Shown here one piece after another: positions 1 to 5,732 of a stretch of DNA of 10,060 nt; the first letter of the stretch is position 1, and each line of letters starts with the position of its first letter. Below the pieces are notes generated by a model. It ran no database searches and was not told the DNA's origin. It was given only the letters and a program-made list of their open reading frames with translations. The stretch is from an uncultured Selenomonadaceae bacterium (GTDB lineage Bacteria; Bacillota; Negativicutes; Selenomonadales; Selenomonadaceae), in the NCBI GenBank assembly GCA_905236595.1, contig CAJORE010000265.1, positions 1 to 10,060 on the forward strand, written 5' to 3'. A program made the position numbers and the translations under genes.

Positions 1-104
1 GTGGTGCTACGCTGAGGAGGAATGACGCAGTATGCCGGAAAAAGACCCGGCAAGGGTGCGGACGAATTATGCAGCGTTTCCTTAAGGTTGCCGTGCGCCG
101 CCTA
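1..104. other. Unassigned left edge; possible 3' end of an upstream gene
   Basis: No gene can be identified here. One + frame reads W-C-Y-A-E-E-E then a stop at 23-25 and could be the tail of an upstream gene, but seven residues are too few to name it. A small hairpin follows (TGCCGG 33-38 pairing with CCGGCA 47-52, loop of eight) without a T-run, so it is not a clear terminator. Another + frame stays open from the edge to a stop at 148-150, but it runs through the promoter at 105-133 and has no recognisable protein features. Confidence 0.3.
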
Positions 105-133
105 TTGACACGTTTTGAAAATTGTGCTAAATT
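105..133 (+). promoter_or_regulatory. Sigma-A-type promoter of the rpmG-secE-nusG operon
   Basis: A perfect -35 box TTGACA (105-110) is followed by a 17-base spacer and a -10 box TAAATT (128-133), preceded by TG one base upstream (125-126), that is, an extended -10. Transcription would start near 140 and leave an untranslated leader of about 210 bases before rpmG. Spacing and boxes are read directly; activity is inferred. Confidence 0.75.
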
Positions 134-163
134 ACTTCGACGTGAATGATTTCTTGATTTTGG

Positions 164-214
164 ACAGGGGACTTTGACGGTCTTTGTGTTGCCGCTTGTC
201 CCGCTGTTTTTTTT
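164..214 (+). terminator. Terminator-like hairpin inside the rpmG leader (possible attenuator)
   Basis: ACAGGGGAC (164-172) pairs with GTCCC (198-202) and CTGT (204-207), a nine-pair stem with one bulged G and a 25-base loop. It runs straight into eight T residues (207-214). This has the form of an intrinsic terminator and sits only about 70 bases after the predicted start of the operon promoter and 137 bases before rpmG, so it could act as an attenuator or end a short leader RNA. The large loop makes it weaker than a typical terminator, and no antiterminator was found. Confidence 0.4.
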
Positions 215-240
215 GGGCATTTCCGATAGATGTTTCTTTA

Positions 241-277
241 GCGCCGCCTGTTGCGCCTTCGGTGTGGCGGGCGGCGC
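241..277 (+). repeat. 16-bp hairpin in the rpmG leader
   Basis: GCGCCGCC (241-248) pairs perfectly with GGCGGCGC (270-277). The stem continues inward through eight more pairs, five of them G-T, to a five-base loop, giving 16 consecutive pairs. No T-run follows on either strand, so it is not an intrinsic terminator. It may be a structural, processing or protein-binding element of the leader mRNA. Confidence 0.55.
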
Positions 278-350
278 ATAAAAATGGTTTTTCGGAGATT
301 CTCTTTTGTTGCTTTACTTGATGACAGAGAAAAAAGGAAGGTGCTTGGCA

Positions 351-500
351 ATGCGCGTCGCGATTACTTTGGCCTGCAACGAATGTAAGAGCCGTAACTA
401 TCGAACCAATAAGAACAAGAAGAACGATCCCGATCGTGTCGAGTTCAAAAAATATTGCAAGTTTTGCAAGAAACATACGCTTCACAAAGAGACGAAGTAA
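351..500 (+). CDS. rpmG: 50S ribosomal protein L33 (bL33)
   Basis: A small protein of the large ribosomal subunit near the E site. The 49-residue product begins [12 protein letters not shown] and has the full family length. It carries the zinc-ribbon cysteine pairs C9/C12 and C36/C39 (the C+ form), ending in the usual lysine/threonine-rich tail. The start at 351 is chosen because AAGGAAGG (336-343) is correctly spaced before it and the family begins here; an in-frame extension to 306 would add 15 unrelated residues. rpmG is the first gene of the unit and secE follows after 11 bases, the usual Bacillota order rpmG-secE-nusG. Confidence 0.95.
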   Translation: MRVAITLACNECKSRNYRTNKNKKNDPDRVEFKKYCKFCKKHTLHKETK

Positions 501-511
501 AGGGTGATTTG

Positions 512-718
512 ATGTCCGAAGCGACGGCGGGCGGCATCGGCGGCGTGAAAAAGTTCTTTGATGAAGTTGTCGCCGAAATGAAGAAAGTGGCTTGGTCAAC
601 GAAAGAGGAGCTTGTCCGTTATACAGGCGTCGTTGCCGTTGCGGTGGCACTCGTTTGTGTCCTCATTTGGGTCTGCGACACTTTCTTTGCCCGCGTGTTC
701 CATTTTATTTTGAGGTAA
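512..718 (+). CDS. secE: Preprotein translocase subunit SecE
   Basis: An essential small subunit of the SecYEG protein-conducting channel in the cytoplasmic membrane, where it clamps the two halves of SecY. The 68-residue product is the short single-span form. A glycine-rich start is followed by an amphipathic helix (about residues 11-35, with the family motif EMKKVAWSTKEEL; the usual Pro after Trp is Ser here), then one hydrophobic membrane segment (about 37-58). The start at 512 follows AGGGTG (500-505); an upstream in-frame extension to 455 lies inside rpmG and is unlikely. nusG begins four bases after the stop, so the two are probably translationally coupled. Confidence 0.95.
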   Translation: MSEATAGGIGGVKKFFDEVVAEMKKVAWSTKEELVRYTGVVAVAVALVCVLIWVCDTFFARVFHFILR

Positions 719-722
719 CAAA

Positions 723-1241
723 ATGGAGCTATCAAGCAGAGACGCCGGGCGGCGTTGGTATGTTATCCACACATATTCCGGCTACGAAAACAAAGTTAAG
801 GTCAACTTGGAAAAGAAAATCGAAAGCCAAAATCTTCAGGACAAGATTTTCAACGTGGTCATTCCTTTGGAGAACGACGTGGAAGAAGTTGACGGCAAAG
901 AACGCGTCGTTAAGCGGAAACTGTTTCCCGGCTACGTCCTTGTGGATATGATCGTCGATAATTATTCGTGGTATATCGTCCGTAACACGGAAGGAGTCAC
1001 GGGCTTTGTGGGAACGGAGAAGGATCCCATTCCCCTTTCCGACGAGGAGGCGCAAAAGATTCTCTCCGGCACAATGGGCGAGGTGGCCTTCGCTGTCGGT
1101 GACCGGGTGACGGTGACGGACGATTGGTTCGAGGGCAAAAGCGGCGTGATTGTCGAAATAAACGCCGCCGAAGCGCGTGCCAAGGTGGAAATCGACGGCA
1201 AACCGGTGGATTTGGAGTTTGCCTTGTTGACAAAGGAATGA
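723..1241 (+). CDS. nusG: Transcription termination/antitermination factor NusG
   Basis: NusG binds elongating RNA polymerase and modulates pausing, termination and transcription-translation coupling. The 172-residue product is full length. The N-terminal NGN domain covers about residues 11-112 (RRWYVIHTYSGYENKV near the start, KLFPGYVLV at 66-74, GVTGFVGT at 91-98). The C-terminal KOW domain covers 121-172 (VGDRVTV...GKSGVIVEI). The C-terminus ends LEFALLTKE rather than the commoner LDF-x-x-IEKI-like tail, a mild difference. GAGGT (about 710-714), inside the end of secE, serves as ribosome binding site. Confidence 0.97.
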   Translation: MELSSRDAGRRWYVIHTYSGYENKVKVNLEKKIESQNLQDKIFNVVIPLENDVEEVDGKERVVKRKLFPGYVLVDMIVDNYSWYIVRNTEGVTGFVGTEKDPIPLSDEEAQKILSGTMGEVAFAVGDRVTVTDDWFEGKSGVIVEINAAEARAKVEIDGKPVDLEFALLTKE

Positions 1242-1243
1242 TT

Positions 1244-1260
1244 TTGCCCGGTACGGGCAA
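1244..1260 (+). repeat. Hairpin between nusG and rplK
   Basis: TTGCCCG (1244-1250) and CGGGCAA (1254-1260) form a perfect 7-bp stem with loop GTA, right after the nusG stop. A short TTTT lies 8-11 bases further on, too far for a canonical terminator. It could be a weak partial terminator or a regulatory or processing site separating secE-nusG from rplK-rplA; in other bacteria L1 binds the mRNA ahead of rplK, but no L1 site could be recognised with confidence. Confidence 0.45.
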
Positions 1261-1286
1261 CGATTCCCTTTTAAGGAGGTGAGATA

Positions 1287-1712
1287 ATGGCCAAAAAAGT
1301 CGTAAAGATGGTTAAGTTGCAGGTTCCGGCCGGCAAGGCGACACCGGCTCCTCCGGTAGGCCCGGCATTAGGTCAGGCGGGTGTCAACATTATGGCGTTC
1401 GTCAAGGATTTTAACGAGCGCACCGCCAAGCAAGCGGGACTTATAATCCCCGTGGAAATTACGGTCTTTGAGGATCGCTCCTTCACGTTTATCACCAAAA
1501 CCCCTCCGGCGGCGGTGTTGCTCAAGAAGGCGGCGGGCATAGAGACTGCTTCCGGCGAACCCAACAAAAAGAAAGTAGCCAAGATTCCCCGTGCAAAAGT
1601 GCGGGAGATCGCCGAAACGAAGATGCCCGATTTGAATGCGGCGAGCATTGAAGCGGCCGAGCGCATTGTTGCCGGTACGGCGCGTAGCATGGGCATTGAC
1701 ATTACCGATTGA
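1287..1712 (+). CDS. rplK: 50S ribosomal protein L11 (uL11)
   Basis: L11 forms the GTPase-associated centre of the large subunit with 23S rRNA and takes part in factor binding and the stringent response. The product is 141 residues, exactly the usual length. The N-terminal domain (about 1-72) shows the proline-rich switch region [20 protein letters not shown] (15-34). The C-terminal RNA-binding domain (about 75-141) shows [14 protein letters not shown] and the ending [11 protein letters not shown] near-perfect ribosome binding site, AAGGAGGTGA (1273-1282), fixes the start. rplA follows after 44 bases. Confidence 0.98.
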   Translation: MAKKVVKMVKLQVPAGKATPAPPVGPALGQAGVNIMAFVKDFNERTAKQAGLIIPVEITVFEDRSFTFITKTPPAAVLLKKAAGIETASGEPNKKKVAKIPRAKVREIAETKMPDLNAASIEAAERIVAGTARSMGIDITD

Positions 1713-1756
1713 TGCGGGAGATTGTTTAATCGTTATTACCGCAAAGGAGTTTTAGC

Positions 1757-2437
1757 ATGGCTAAACACGGCAAGAAGTACGAAAACGCATTAAAGGAAGT
1801 CGAGGACGGGAAGCTTTATCCCGTCGGTGAAGGCATTGAACTCTTAAAGAAAATCGCCTTTGCCAAGTTTGACGAAACCGTGGAGTTGCACGTCCGCTTG
1901 GGCGTTGATCCCAAGTATGCCGATCAGCAGGTTCGCGGCGCGATTGTCCTTCCGCACGGCACGGGCAAGAGCAAACGGGTATTGGTGTTTGCCAAGGGCG
2001 ACAAAGTGGCGGAGGCGGAAGCCGCCGGCGCGGATTTTGTCGGCTCCGACGAGATTGTCCAAAAGATTCAGGGCGGCTGGCTTGACTTTGATGTGGCTGT
2101 CGCCACTCCCGACATGATGGGGACGGTCGGTCGCTTGGGTAAGGTTTTGGGTCCTCGCGGTTTGATGCCGAACCCGAAATTGGGTACGGTCACGATGGAT
2201 CTTAAGAAAGCCGTAGCCGAGATTAAGGCCGGTAAAGTCGAGTACCGTACGGACAAAGCGGGCAACATTCATTGCCCCATCGGCAAGGTAAGTTTTGATG
2301 CCGATAAACTTGAAGCGAATTTCCGCACGCTTATTGATACGCTTATCAGAGTGAAGCCGGCGGCGGCCAAGGGGCAGTATATCCGCTCCGTCACGTTGAC
2401 GCCGACCATGGGTCCCGCTATTCCCATAGCGGTGTGA
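1757..2437 (+). CDS. rplA: 50S ribosomal protein L1 (uL1)
   Basis: L1 builds the mobile L1 stalk of the 50S subunit, which helps release deacylated tRNA, and in many bacteria represses its own rplK-rplA mRNA. The 226-residue product is full length. It has the N-terminal helix [11 protein letters not shown], the two-domain alpha/beta core with [13 protein letters not shown] (58-70), and the family signature around [20 protein letters not shown]. It ends [10 protein letters not shown], where many homologues have a charged tail. AAAGGAG (about 1743-1749) is the ribosome binding site. A separate promoter for rplJ lies downstream. Confidence 0.98.
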   Translation: MAKHGKKYENALKEVEDGKLYPVGEGIELLKKIAFAKFDETVELHVRLGVDPKYADQQVRGAIVLPHGTGKSKRVLVFAKGDKVAEAEAAGADFVGSDEIVQKIQGGWLDFDVAVATPDMMGTVGRLGKVLGPRGLMPNPKLGTVTMDLKKAVAEIKAGKVEYRTDKAGNIHCPIGKVSFDADKLEANFRTLIDTLIRVKPAAAKGQYIRSVTLTPTMGPAIPIAV

Positions 2438-2445
2438 GCGCTCAC
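2434..2445. repeat. Perfect 12-bp palindrome over the rplA stop codon
   Basis: GTGAGCGCTCAC is a perfect inverted repeat that includes the TGA of rplA. It is flanked by ATTCCC (2420-2425) and GGGAAT (2446-2451), which can pair and close an outer stem followed by TTTT. Together they could form a weak or partial terminator between rplA and the rplJ promoter. CCGCTA (2415-2420) with TAGCGG (2427-2432) is a competing small hairpin. Confidence 0.4.
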
Positions 2446-2467
2446 GGGAATTTTGCAAACAAACCGA

Positions 2468-2496
2468 GTGACCAATTAACTGACTGCGAATATAAT
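2468..2496 (+). promoter_or_regulatory. Promoter of rplJ-rplL
   Basis: A consensus -10 box TATAAT (2491-2496) lies 17 bases after GTGACC (2468-2473), which matches four of six positions of the -35 consensus. Transcription would start near 2503, just before the L10 leader. This gives rplJ-rplL a promoter of their own besides any read-through from rplA. Confidence 0.65.
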
Positions 2497-2510
2497 CTCT
2501 AAGAATGGAC

Positions 2511-2658
2511 CGCAGACAGCAGGTTTGCCGCGCCTCCTCCCGTTAAAAATTTTCAAGCGGGGATTTGCTTGGTGCGTCATCTAACGGTGCATAGCCGCCT
2601 GCCGAGGTCGGAGAGTGTGCATAGATATGCCTCCGACGGTTGTGGTCGGAGGTTTTTT
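2511..2658 (+). promoter_or_regulatory. Ribosomal protein L10 leader with transcription attenuator
   Basis: This matches the L10 leader of Bacillota, where L10-L12 complexes bind the leader RNA and turn down rplJL transcription. The typical CAGACAGCAGG block (about 2513-2523) pairs through GCAGG (2519-2523) with CCTGC (2598-2602) of the conserved CCTGCCGAGG block. Downstream, CTCCGAC (2631-2637) can pair either with the upstream GTCGGAG (2607-2613), an antiterminator also containing a GCAT-AGAT-ATGC hairpin, or with the downstream GTCGGAG (2645-2651), the terminator. The two are mutually exclusive. The family match is recalled from known leaders; the pairings are read from this sequence. Confidence 0.88.
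2630..2658 (+). terminator. Attenuator terminator ahead of rplJ
   Basis: CCTCCGAC (2630-2637) pairs with GTCGGAGG (2645-2652), an 8-bp GC-rich stem with a 7-base loop, followed directly by six T residues (2653-2658). It lies 32 bases before the rplJ start and is the off-state of the L10 leader. Confidence 0.88.
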
Positions 2659-2690
2659 CGTGAAAATTTTTTGGGAAAGGGGGTATTTCC

Positions 2691-3242
2691 ATGGCAGTAA
2701 CTTCCAAAGTTACGGACAAAAAACGCGAGTATGTGAAAAATCTTGCCGCCGATCTTAAAGCGGCTAAGGGTATTGTCCTTACCAATTATCGCGGGTTGAC
2801 CGTCGCCAAGGACACCGAGCTTCGTCGCGAGTTGCGCGCCGCCGGGGTCACCTACCGCGTGGTGAAGAACACCATGTTGCGTTTGGCGGCGGATGAAGCC
2901 GGATTGAACGGGTTTGACGAACATTTGTCCGACACGACCGCATTGGCGTTTTCCACCGAGGACGCTGTCGCTCCCGCGAAGGTCATTTGCGGCTTCATGA
3001 AGAAAAACAAACTTGAAGAGCCGGGCATTTTGACCATCAAAGTCGGCGCCGTCGAAGGCAAGGTTATCGACGTCAAAGGCGTTAAAGCCTTGGCTTCGTT
3101 GCCGAGCCGTGAAGAACTCATCGCCAAACTCTTGGGCAGCATGAATGCGCCGATCAGCAATTTCGTCGGCGTTTCCCAGGGCATTATTCGCCAGTTCGTG
3201 CAAGTGCTTAACGCCGTCGCCGAGAAGAAAGCCACGGCTTAA
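2691..3242 (+). CDS. rplJ: 50S ribosomal protein L10 (uL10)
   Basis: L10 anchors the L7/L12 dimers to the large subunit, forming the stalk that recruits translation GTPases. It is also the sensor for its own leader. The 183-residue product is slightly longer than the common 165-175. The N-terminal rRNA-binding domain has the typical KGIVLTNYRGLTVAKDTELR and YRVVKNTMLRLAADE segments. A C-terminal helix (about 140-183), ending in an alanine/lysine-rich tail, binds L12. AAAGGGGG (about 2677-2684) serves as ribosome binding site. rplL follows after 84 bases. Confidence 0.97.
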   Translation: MAVTSKVTDKKREYVKNLAADLKAAKGIVLTNYRGLTVAKDTELRRELRAAGVTYRVVKNTMLRLAADEAGLNGFDEHLSDTTALAFSTEDAVAPAKVICGFMKKNKLEEPGILTIKVGAVEGKVIDVKGVKALASLPSREELIAKLLGSMNAPISNFVGVSQGIIRQFVQVLNAVAEKKATA

Positions 3243-3269
3243 GCCAAACCGTTTGCGCTGTGCCCAAAA

Positions 3270-3284
3270 GCGGCATTTTGCCGC
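3270..3284 (+). repeat. Hairpin between rplJ and rplL
   Basis: GCGGCA (3270-3275) pairs with TGCCGC (3279-3284) around a TTT loop. No T-run follows. Such intergenic hairpins in rplJ-rplL messages may stabilise the distal rplL segment, whose product is needed in several copies per ribosome; that role is inferred here. Confidence 0.4.
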
Positions 3285-3326
3285 ACTAAATCAAAAAACA
3301 ACACTCATTTTCTGGAGGTACGAATA

Positions 3327-3701
3327 ATGACTAAAGAAGAAATTATGCAAGCTATTGAGAGCATGACCGTTTTGGAACTCTCCGAACTTGTTAAAGCCAT
3401 GGAAGAGAAATTCGGCGTTTCCGCCGCCGCTCCCGTTGCCGTTGCCGCTGCTCCCGCTGCCGGCGGCGCTGCCGATGCCGGTGAAGAAAAGACCGAGTTT
3501 GATGTTATTTTGGCTTCCGCCGGTGACAAGAAGATCAACGTCATCAAAGCGGTTCGCGAAGCGACCGGCTTGGGACTTAAAGAAGCCAAAGCCCTCGTTG
3601 ACGGCGCTCCCGCTCCGGTGAAGGAAAAAGTTTCGAAGGCCGATGCCGATGCTTTGAAAGCGAAACTCGAAGAAGCCGGCGCCACCGTCGAAGTAAAATA
3701 A
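3327..3701 (+). CDS. rplL: 50S ribosomal protein L7/L12 (bL12)
   Basis: The multicopy stalk protein that contacts elongation and release factors and stimulates GTP hydrolysis. The 124-residue product has the standard layout: N-terminal dimerisation helices (about 1-30), an alanine/proline-rich flexible hinge (about 31-52), and a globular C-terminal domain (about 55-124) with [35 protein letters not shown] and the ending [10 protein letters not shown]. The ribosome binding site is GGAGGT, 3314-3319. A strong terminator follows and the usual rpoB does not, so rplL ends its operon. Confidence 0.98.
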   Translation: MTKEEIMQAIESMTVLELSELVKAMEEKFGVSAAAPVAVAAAPAAGGAADAGEEKTEFDVILASAGDKKINVIKAVREATGLGLKEAKALVDGAPAPVKEKVSKADADALKAKLEEAGATVEVK

Positions 3702-3729
3702 TAGTTTGCGTCTTTGGGGCGCAATGAAG

Positions 3730-3771
3730 AACGACTCGTTCCAAGCCGATTGGGACGGGTCGTTTTATTTT
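3730..3771 (+). terminator. Strong intrinsic terminator after rplL
   Basis: An inverted repeat of 15 consecutive pairs, three of them G-T (3730-3744 with 3750-3764, loop GCCGA), runs into TTTTATTTT (3763-3771). It lies 28 bases after the rplL stop and closes the ribosomal protein operon. Confidence 0.92.
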
Positions 3772-3782
3772 GCCGAAATGCC

Positions 3783-3811
3783 GTGACACGGTTGACGGGC
3801 GGTGTTATAAT
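3783..3811 (+). promoter_or_regulatory. Extended -10 promoter of the secreted-protein gene
   Basis: GTGACA (3783-3788, five of six matches) stands 17 bases before a consensus TATAAT (3806-3811), preceded by TG at 3803-3804. This is among the best promoters in the window. Transcription would begin near 3818, giving a leader of about 110 bases that contains a hairpin, ATTAAAA (3840-3846) with TTTTAAT (3854-3860). Confidence 0.75.
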
Positions 3812-3929
3812 TCTTGTGACGAACGGAGAATCGGATGTGATTAAAAACGAAACTTTTAATGCGTTCTCGCTACGGTAAGCGCAAACGGCTTTGCCGAAAA
3901 GAGAAAGTTTTCAAAAAAAGGAGCCACTT

Positions 3930-5036
3930 ATGAGTTTACGACGTAAATTGATTCTGTCTCTAAGCGGATTACTTTTCTTAGCGGCGTCGGTTACGGCGAA
4001 CGCCGCTCCCGTCGTCGTCACCGGCGTCGGCGGCACGGAACGGGCGGCGCTCCATGACGCCATGCGCCGTGCCGTTGAGCAGGAAGCCGGCGCGTATATC
4101 GACGGAAAGTCTTATGTTGAACACGAAACGCTGATAAACGACCGTATCAATACGCAAACTTCGGGATTCATTGCCGGTTATAAAGTTTTGGAATCAAGCG
4201 AAGCTTACGGTATGTGGACGGTGAAAATCAGCGCCGAAGTCAACGATGAACGCCTCAGCGCTTTTTTGACGCCGTTGCAAAAGAAAGCGCTCGTAGCCGC
4301 CAATATGGCCGACCCGCGCATTGCCGTAATTGCTACGGACGAATATAATCGCGTTGACTACGAACTGCAAAACAACATTATAAAGGGACTAAAAAATCAG
4401 GGCTTTACGCGGCTTATCGACATGGGACAGGCCAACTCGGCGCTAAAGCGGCGAATTGCCCGCGCCGATTTTTTTGGCGATGCGGCGTTGCGTAAAACCC
4501 TGCTGACGGAATTTCCCGTTGATTATTTGGTTATTGCCACCGGCACCGAAAAAATTCAATACCGGCGCGATCCCTACAATTACAATGTTCGTTCGTCGGG
4601 CAATACGGGGGGGATGGGGAGAGCGCAAACAACCATCACCGTACGCATGGTGAATGCCAATAACGGCGAAATTGTCTATGCCGATTCCGTCACCGCCGAT
4701 GCCCGCGGGATGAATGCCGCCACCCGCGCCGCCAAACGCGCCGTTACCCGCGTGGTTGATGTCTTGGGACAAGCGGCTCTCGAAAAGGCCGCCGACCCGA
4801 CGCAACATATTCGGTTGTTGATAACGAATAATGCATTGGGCGGCTTGAGTGACGTGTATGATCGTTTGACGCAGTTGCCGGGCGTGATAAATGTTTACAC
4901 GCGCAGCAGTTCCTTTGGCAATATTGAAGCGGATATAGATTTTACGGGTACAGCCGCCGACTTCGCCCAACTTTTGACGTACGAAAAAATTCCCGTACGC
5001 GAATTGAGCGCGGAACACATAGTAATCGGCCGGTAA
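3930..5036 (+). CDS. Exported protein with FlgT-like N-terminal region, function unknown
   Basis: The 368-residue product starts with a clear Sec signal peptide: RRK, a hydrophobic core, and a likely signal peptidase site ANA|AP after residue 25, so it is periplasmic or surface-exposed. Residues 27-110 (VVVTGVGGTERAALHDAMRRAVEQEAG...) resemble the N-terminal domain of flagellar assembly protein FlgT and related exported proteins. Residues about 128-285 look like an alpha/beta domain of the CsgG/FlgT-middle type. Residues about 292-368 form a third small domain with an LPGVINVYTRSS segment. No lipobox cysteine, active site or transmembrane helix beyond the signal is seen. The start at 3930 follows AAAGGAG (3917-3923) and puts the signal at the N-terminus. 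The gene stands alone with its own promoter and no flagellar gene is nearby, so a flagellar role is not supported; envelope or outer-membrane biogenesis is equally possible. Confidence 0.7.
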   Translation: MSLRRKLILSLSGLLFLAASVTANAAPVVVTGVGGTERAALHDAMRRAVEQEAGAYIDGKSYVEHETLINDRINTQTSGFIAGYKVLESSEAYGMWTVKISAEVNDERLSAFLTPLQKKALVAANMADPRIAVIATDEYNRVDYELQNNIIKGLKNQGFTRLIDMGQANSALKRRIARADFFGDAALRKTLLTEFPVDYLVIATGTEKIQYRRDPYNYNVRSSGNTGGMGRAQTTITVRMVNANNGEIVYADSVTADARGMNAATRAAKRAVTRVVDVLGQAALEKAADPTQHIRLLITNNALGGLSDVYDRLTQLPGVINVYTRSSSFGNIEADIDFTGTAADFAQLLTYEKIPVRELSAEHIVIGR

Positions 5037-5051
5037 GCGGCAATGCCGCAA

Positions 5052-5732
5052 TCACGCTTGCAAAAATGCTTTTGCCACCGCCAAATCTTCGGGGGTGGTT
5101 ATTTTTATGTTGCGATAATCGCTTTGCACTATTTTTACGCGGGCGTTTTGCAACCTTTCGACCAAACTTGCGTCGTCCGTGCCGAGGAATTTTTCGAGCG
5201 TCGCTTTTTCGTACGCCGCCAAGATGATGTCTTTCCTAAAGCCTTGGGGAGTTTGTACTTCCCACAGGTTACGGCGATCGGGGGTAGCGATGACAAAGCC
5301 GTCGGCATCCGCCGCTTTAATCGTGTTCGTTTCGGGAACGGCGGCGATGGCACCGCCGAATTCGCGAGCGGCATCGACAACGTTTTCAATGACCGATAAC
5401 CCGACGAAGGGACGGGCGGCATCGTGCACCAGTACCACGTCGGTATCCTCCGGCAAAATCTTCAGGGCATTGGCGATGGAGTACTGCCGCTCACTGCCGC
5501 CGGCTGTCACTTGCCACGGTTTTAGAGTTTGATCGGAGGTTAAAATCATTCGCGTCAAGGCTACTTCTTCTTCGGCAACGGCGACAATCATCGAATCAAT
5601 CGCCGCCGTCGCCGAGAATTTGCGCATGGTGCGCAAAAGCATGGGGACGCCCTCCAAGTCAAGAAATGCTTTGTTCATGGATATGCCCATTCGCGAACCG
5701 CGTCCCGCCGCCGGGAAAATAACCGTTACCAT
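5052..5732 (-). CDS. ispD: 2-C-methyl-D-erythritol 4-phosphate cytidylyltransferase
   Basis: IspD transfers CMP from CTP to methylerythritol phosphate in the non-mevalonate (MEP) isoprenoid pathway, in the cytoplasm. The 226-residue product is full length. It shows the nucleotide-binding loop FPAAGRGSRMG (6-16) with the catalytic lysine K21 in NKAFL, GGSERQYS (78-85), VHDAARPFV (102-110), the substrate-binding RRNLWEVQTPQGF (153-165), TDDASL (185-190) and NIKITTPEDL (208-217). The ATG overlaps the leuA stop by one base (TAATG), indicating translational coupling. It converges on the gene to its left with 15 bases between stops. Confidence 0.96.
   Translation of the reverse strand: MVTVIFPAAGRGSRMGISMNKAFLDLEGVPMLLRTMRKFSATAAIDSMIVAVAEEEVALTRMILTSDQTLKPWQVTAGGSERQYSIANALKILPEDTDVVLVHDAARPFVGLSVIENVVDAAREFGGAIAAVPETNTIKAADADGFVIATPDRRNLWEVQTPQGFRKDIILAAYEKATLEKFLGTDDASLVERLQNARVKIVQSDYRNIKITTPEDLAVAKAFLQA

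Noticed and set aside
3..150. Open + frame from the left edge to a stop at 148
   Set aside because: It runs over the -35 and -10 boxes, has no recognisable protein motif, and only part of it is visible.
306..350. Upstream extension of rpmG starting at 306
   Set aside because: L33 is about 49 residues and begins at [12 protein letters not shown]; the correct ribosome binding site lies just before 351.
132..650. Long - strand open frame opposite the rpmG leader, rpmG and secE
   Set aside because: It covers two well-supported + strand genes and their leader, has low-complexity basic composition and no family resemblance; it is a shadow frame.
3792..3797. TTGACG as the -35 box for the TATAAT at 3806
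   Set aside because: The spacing would be eight bases. GTGACA at 3783-3788 has the correct 17-base spacing.
5037..5049. Small hairpin GCGGC-AAT-GCCGC between the convergent genes as a shared terminator
   Set aside because: The stem is only five pairs and neither strand has a T-run after it.
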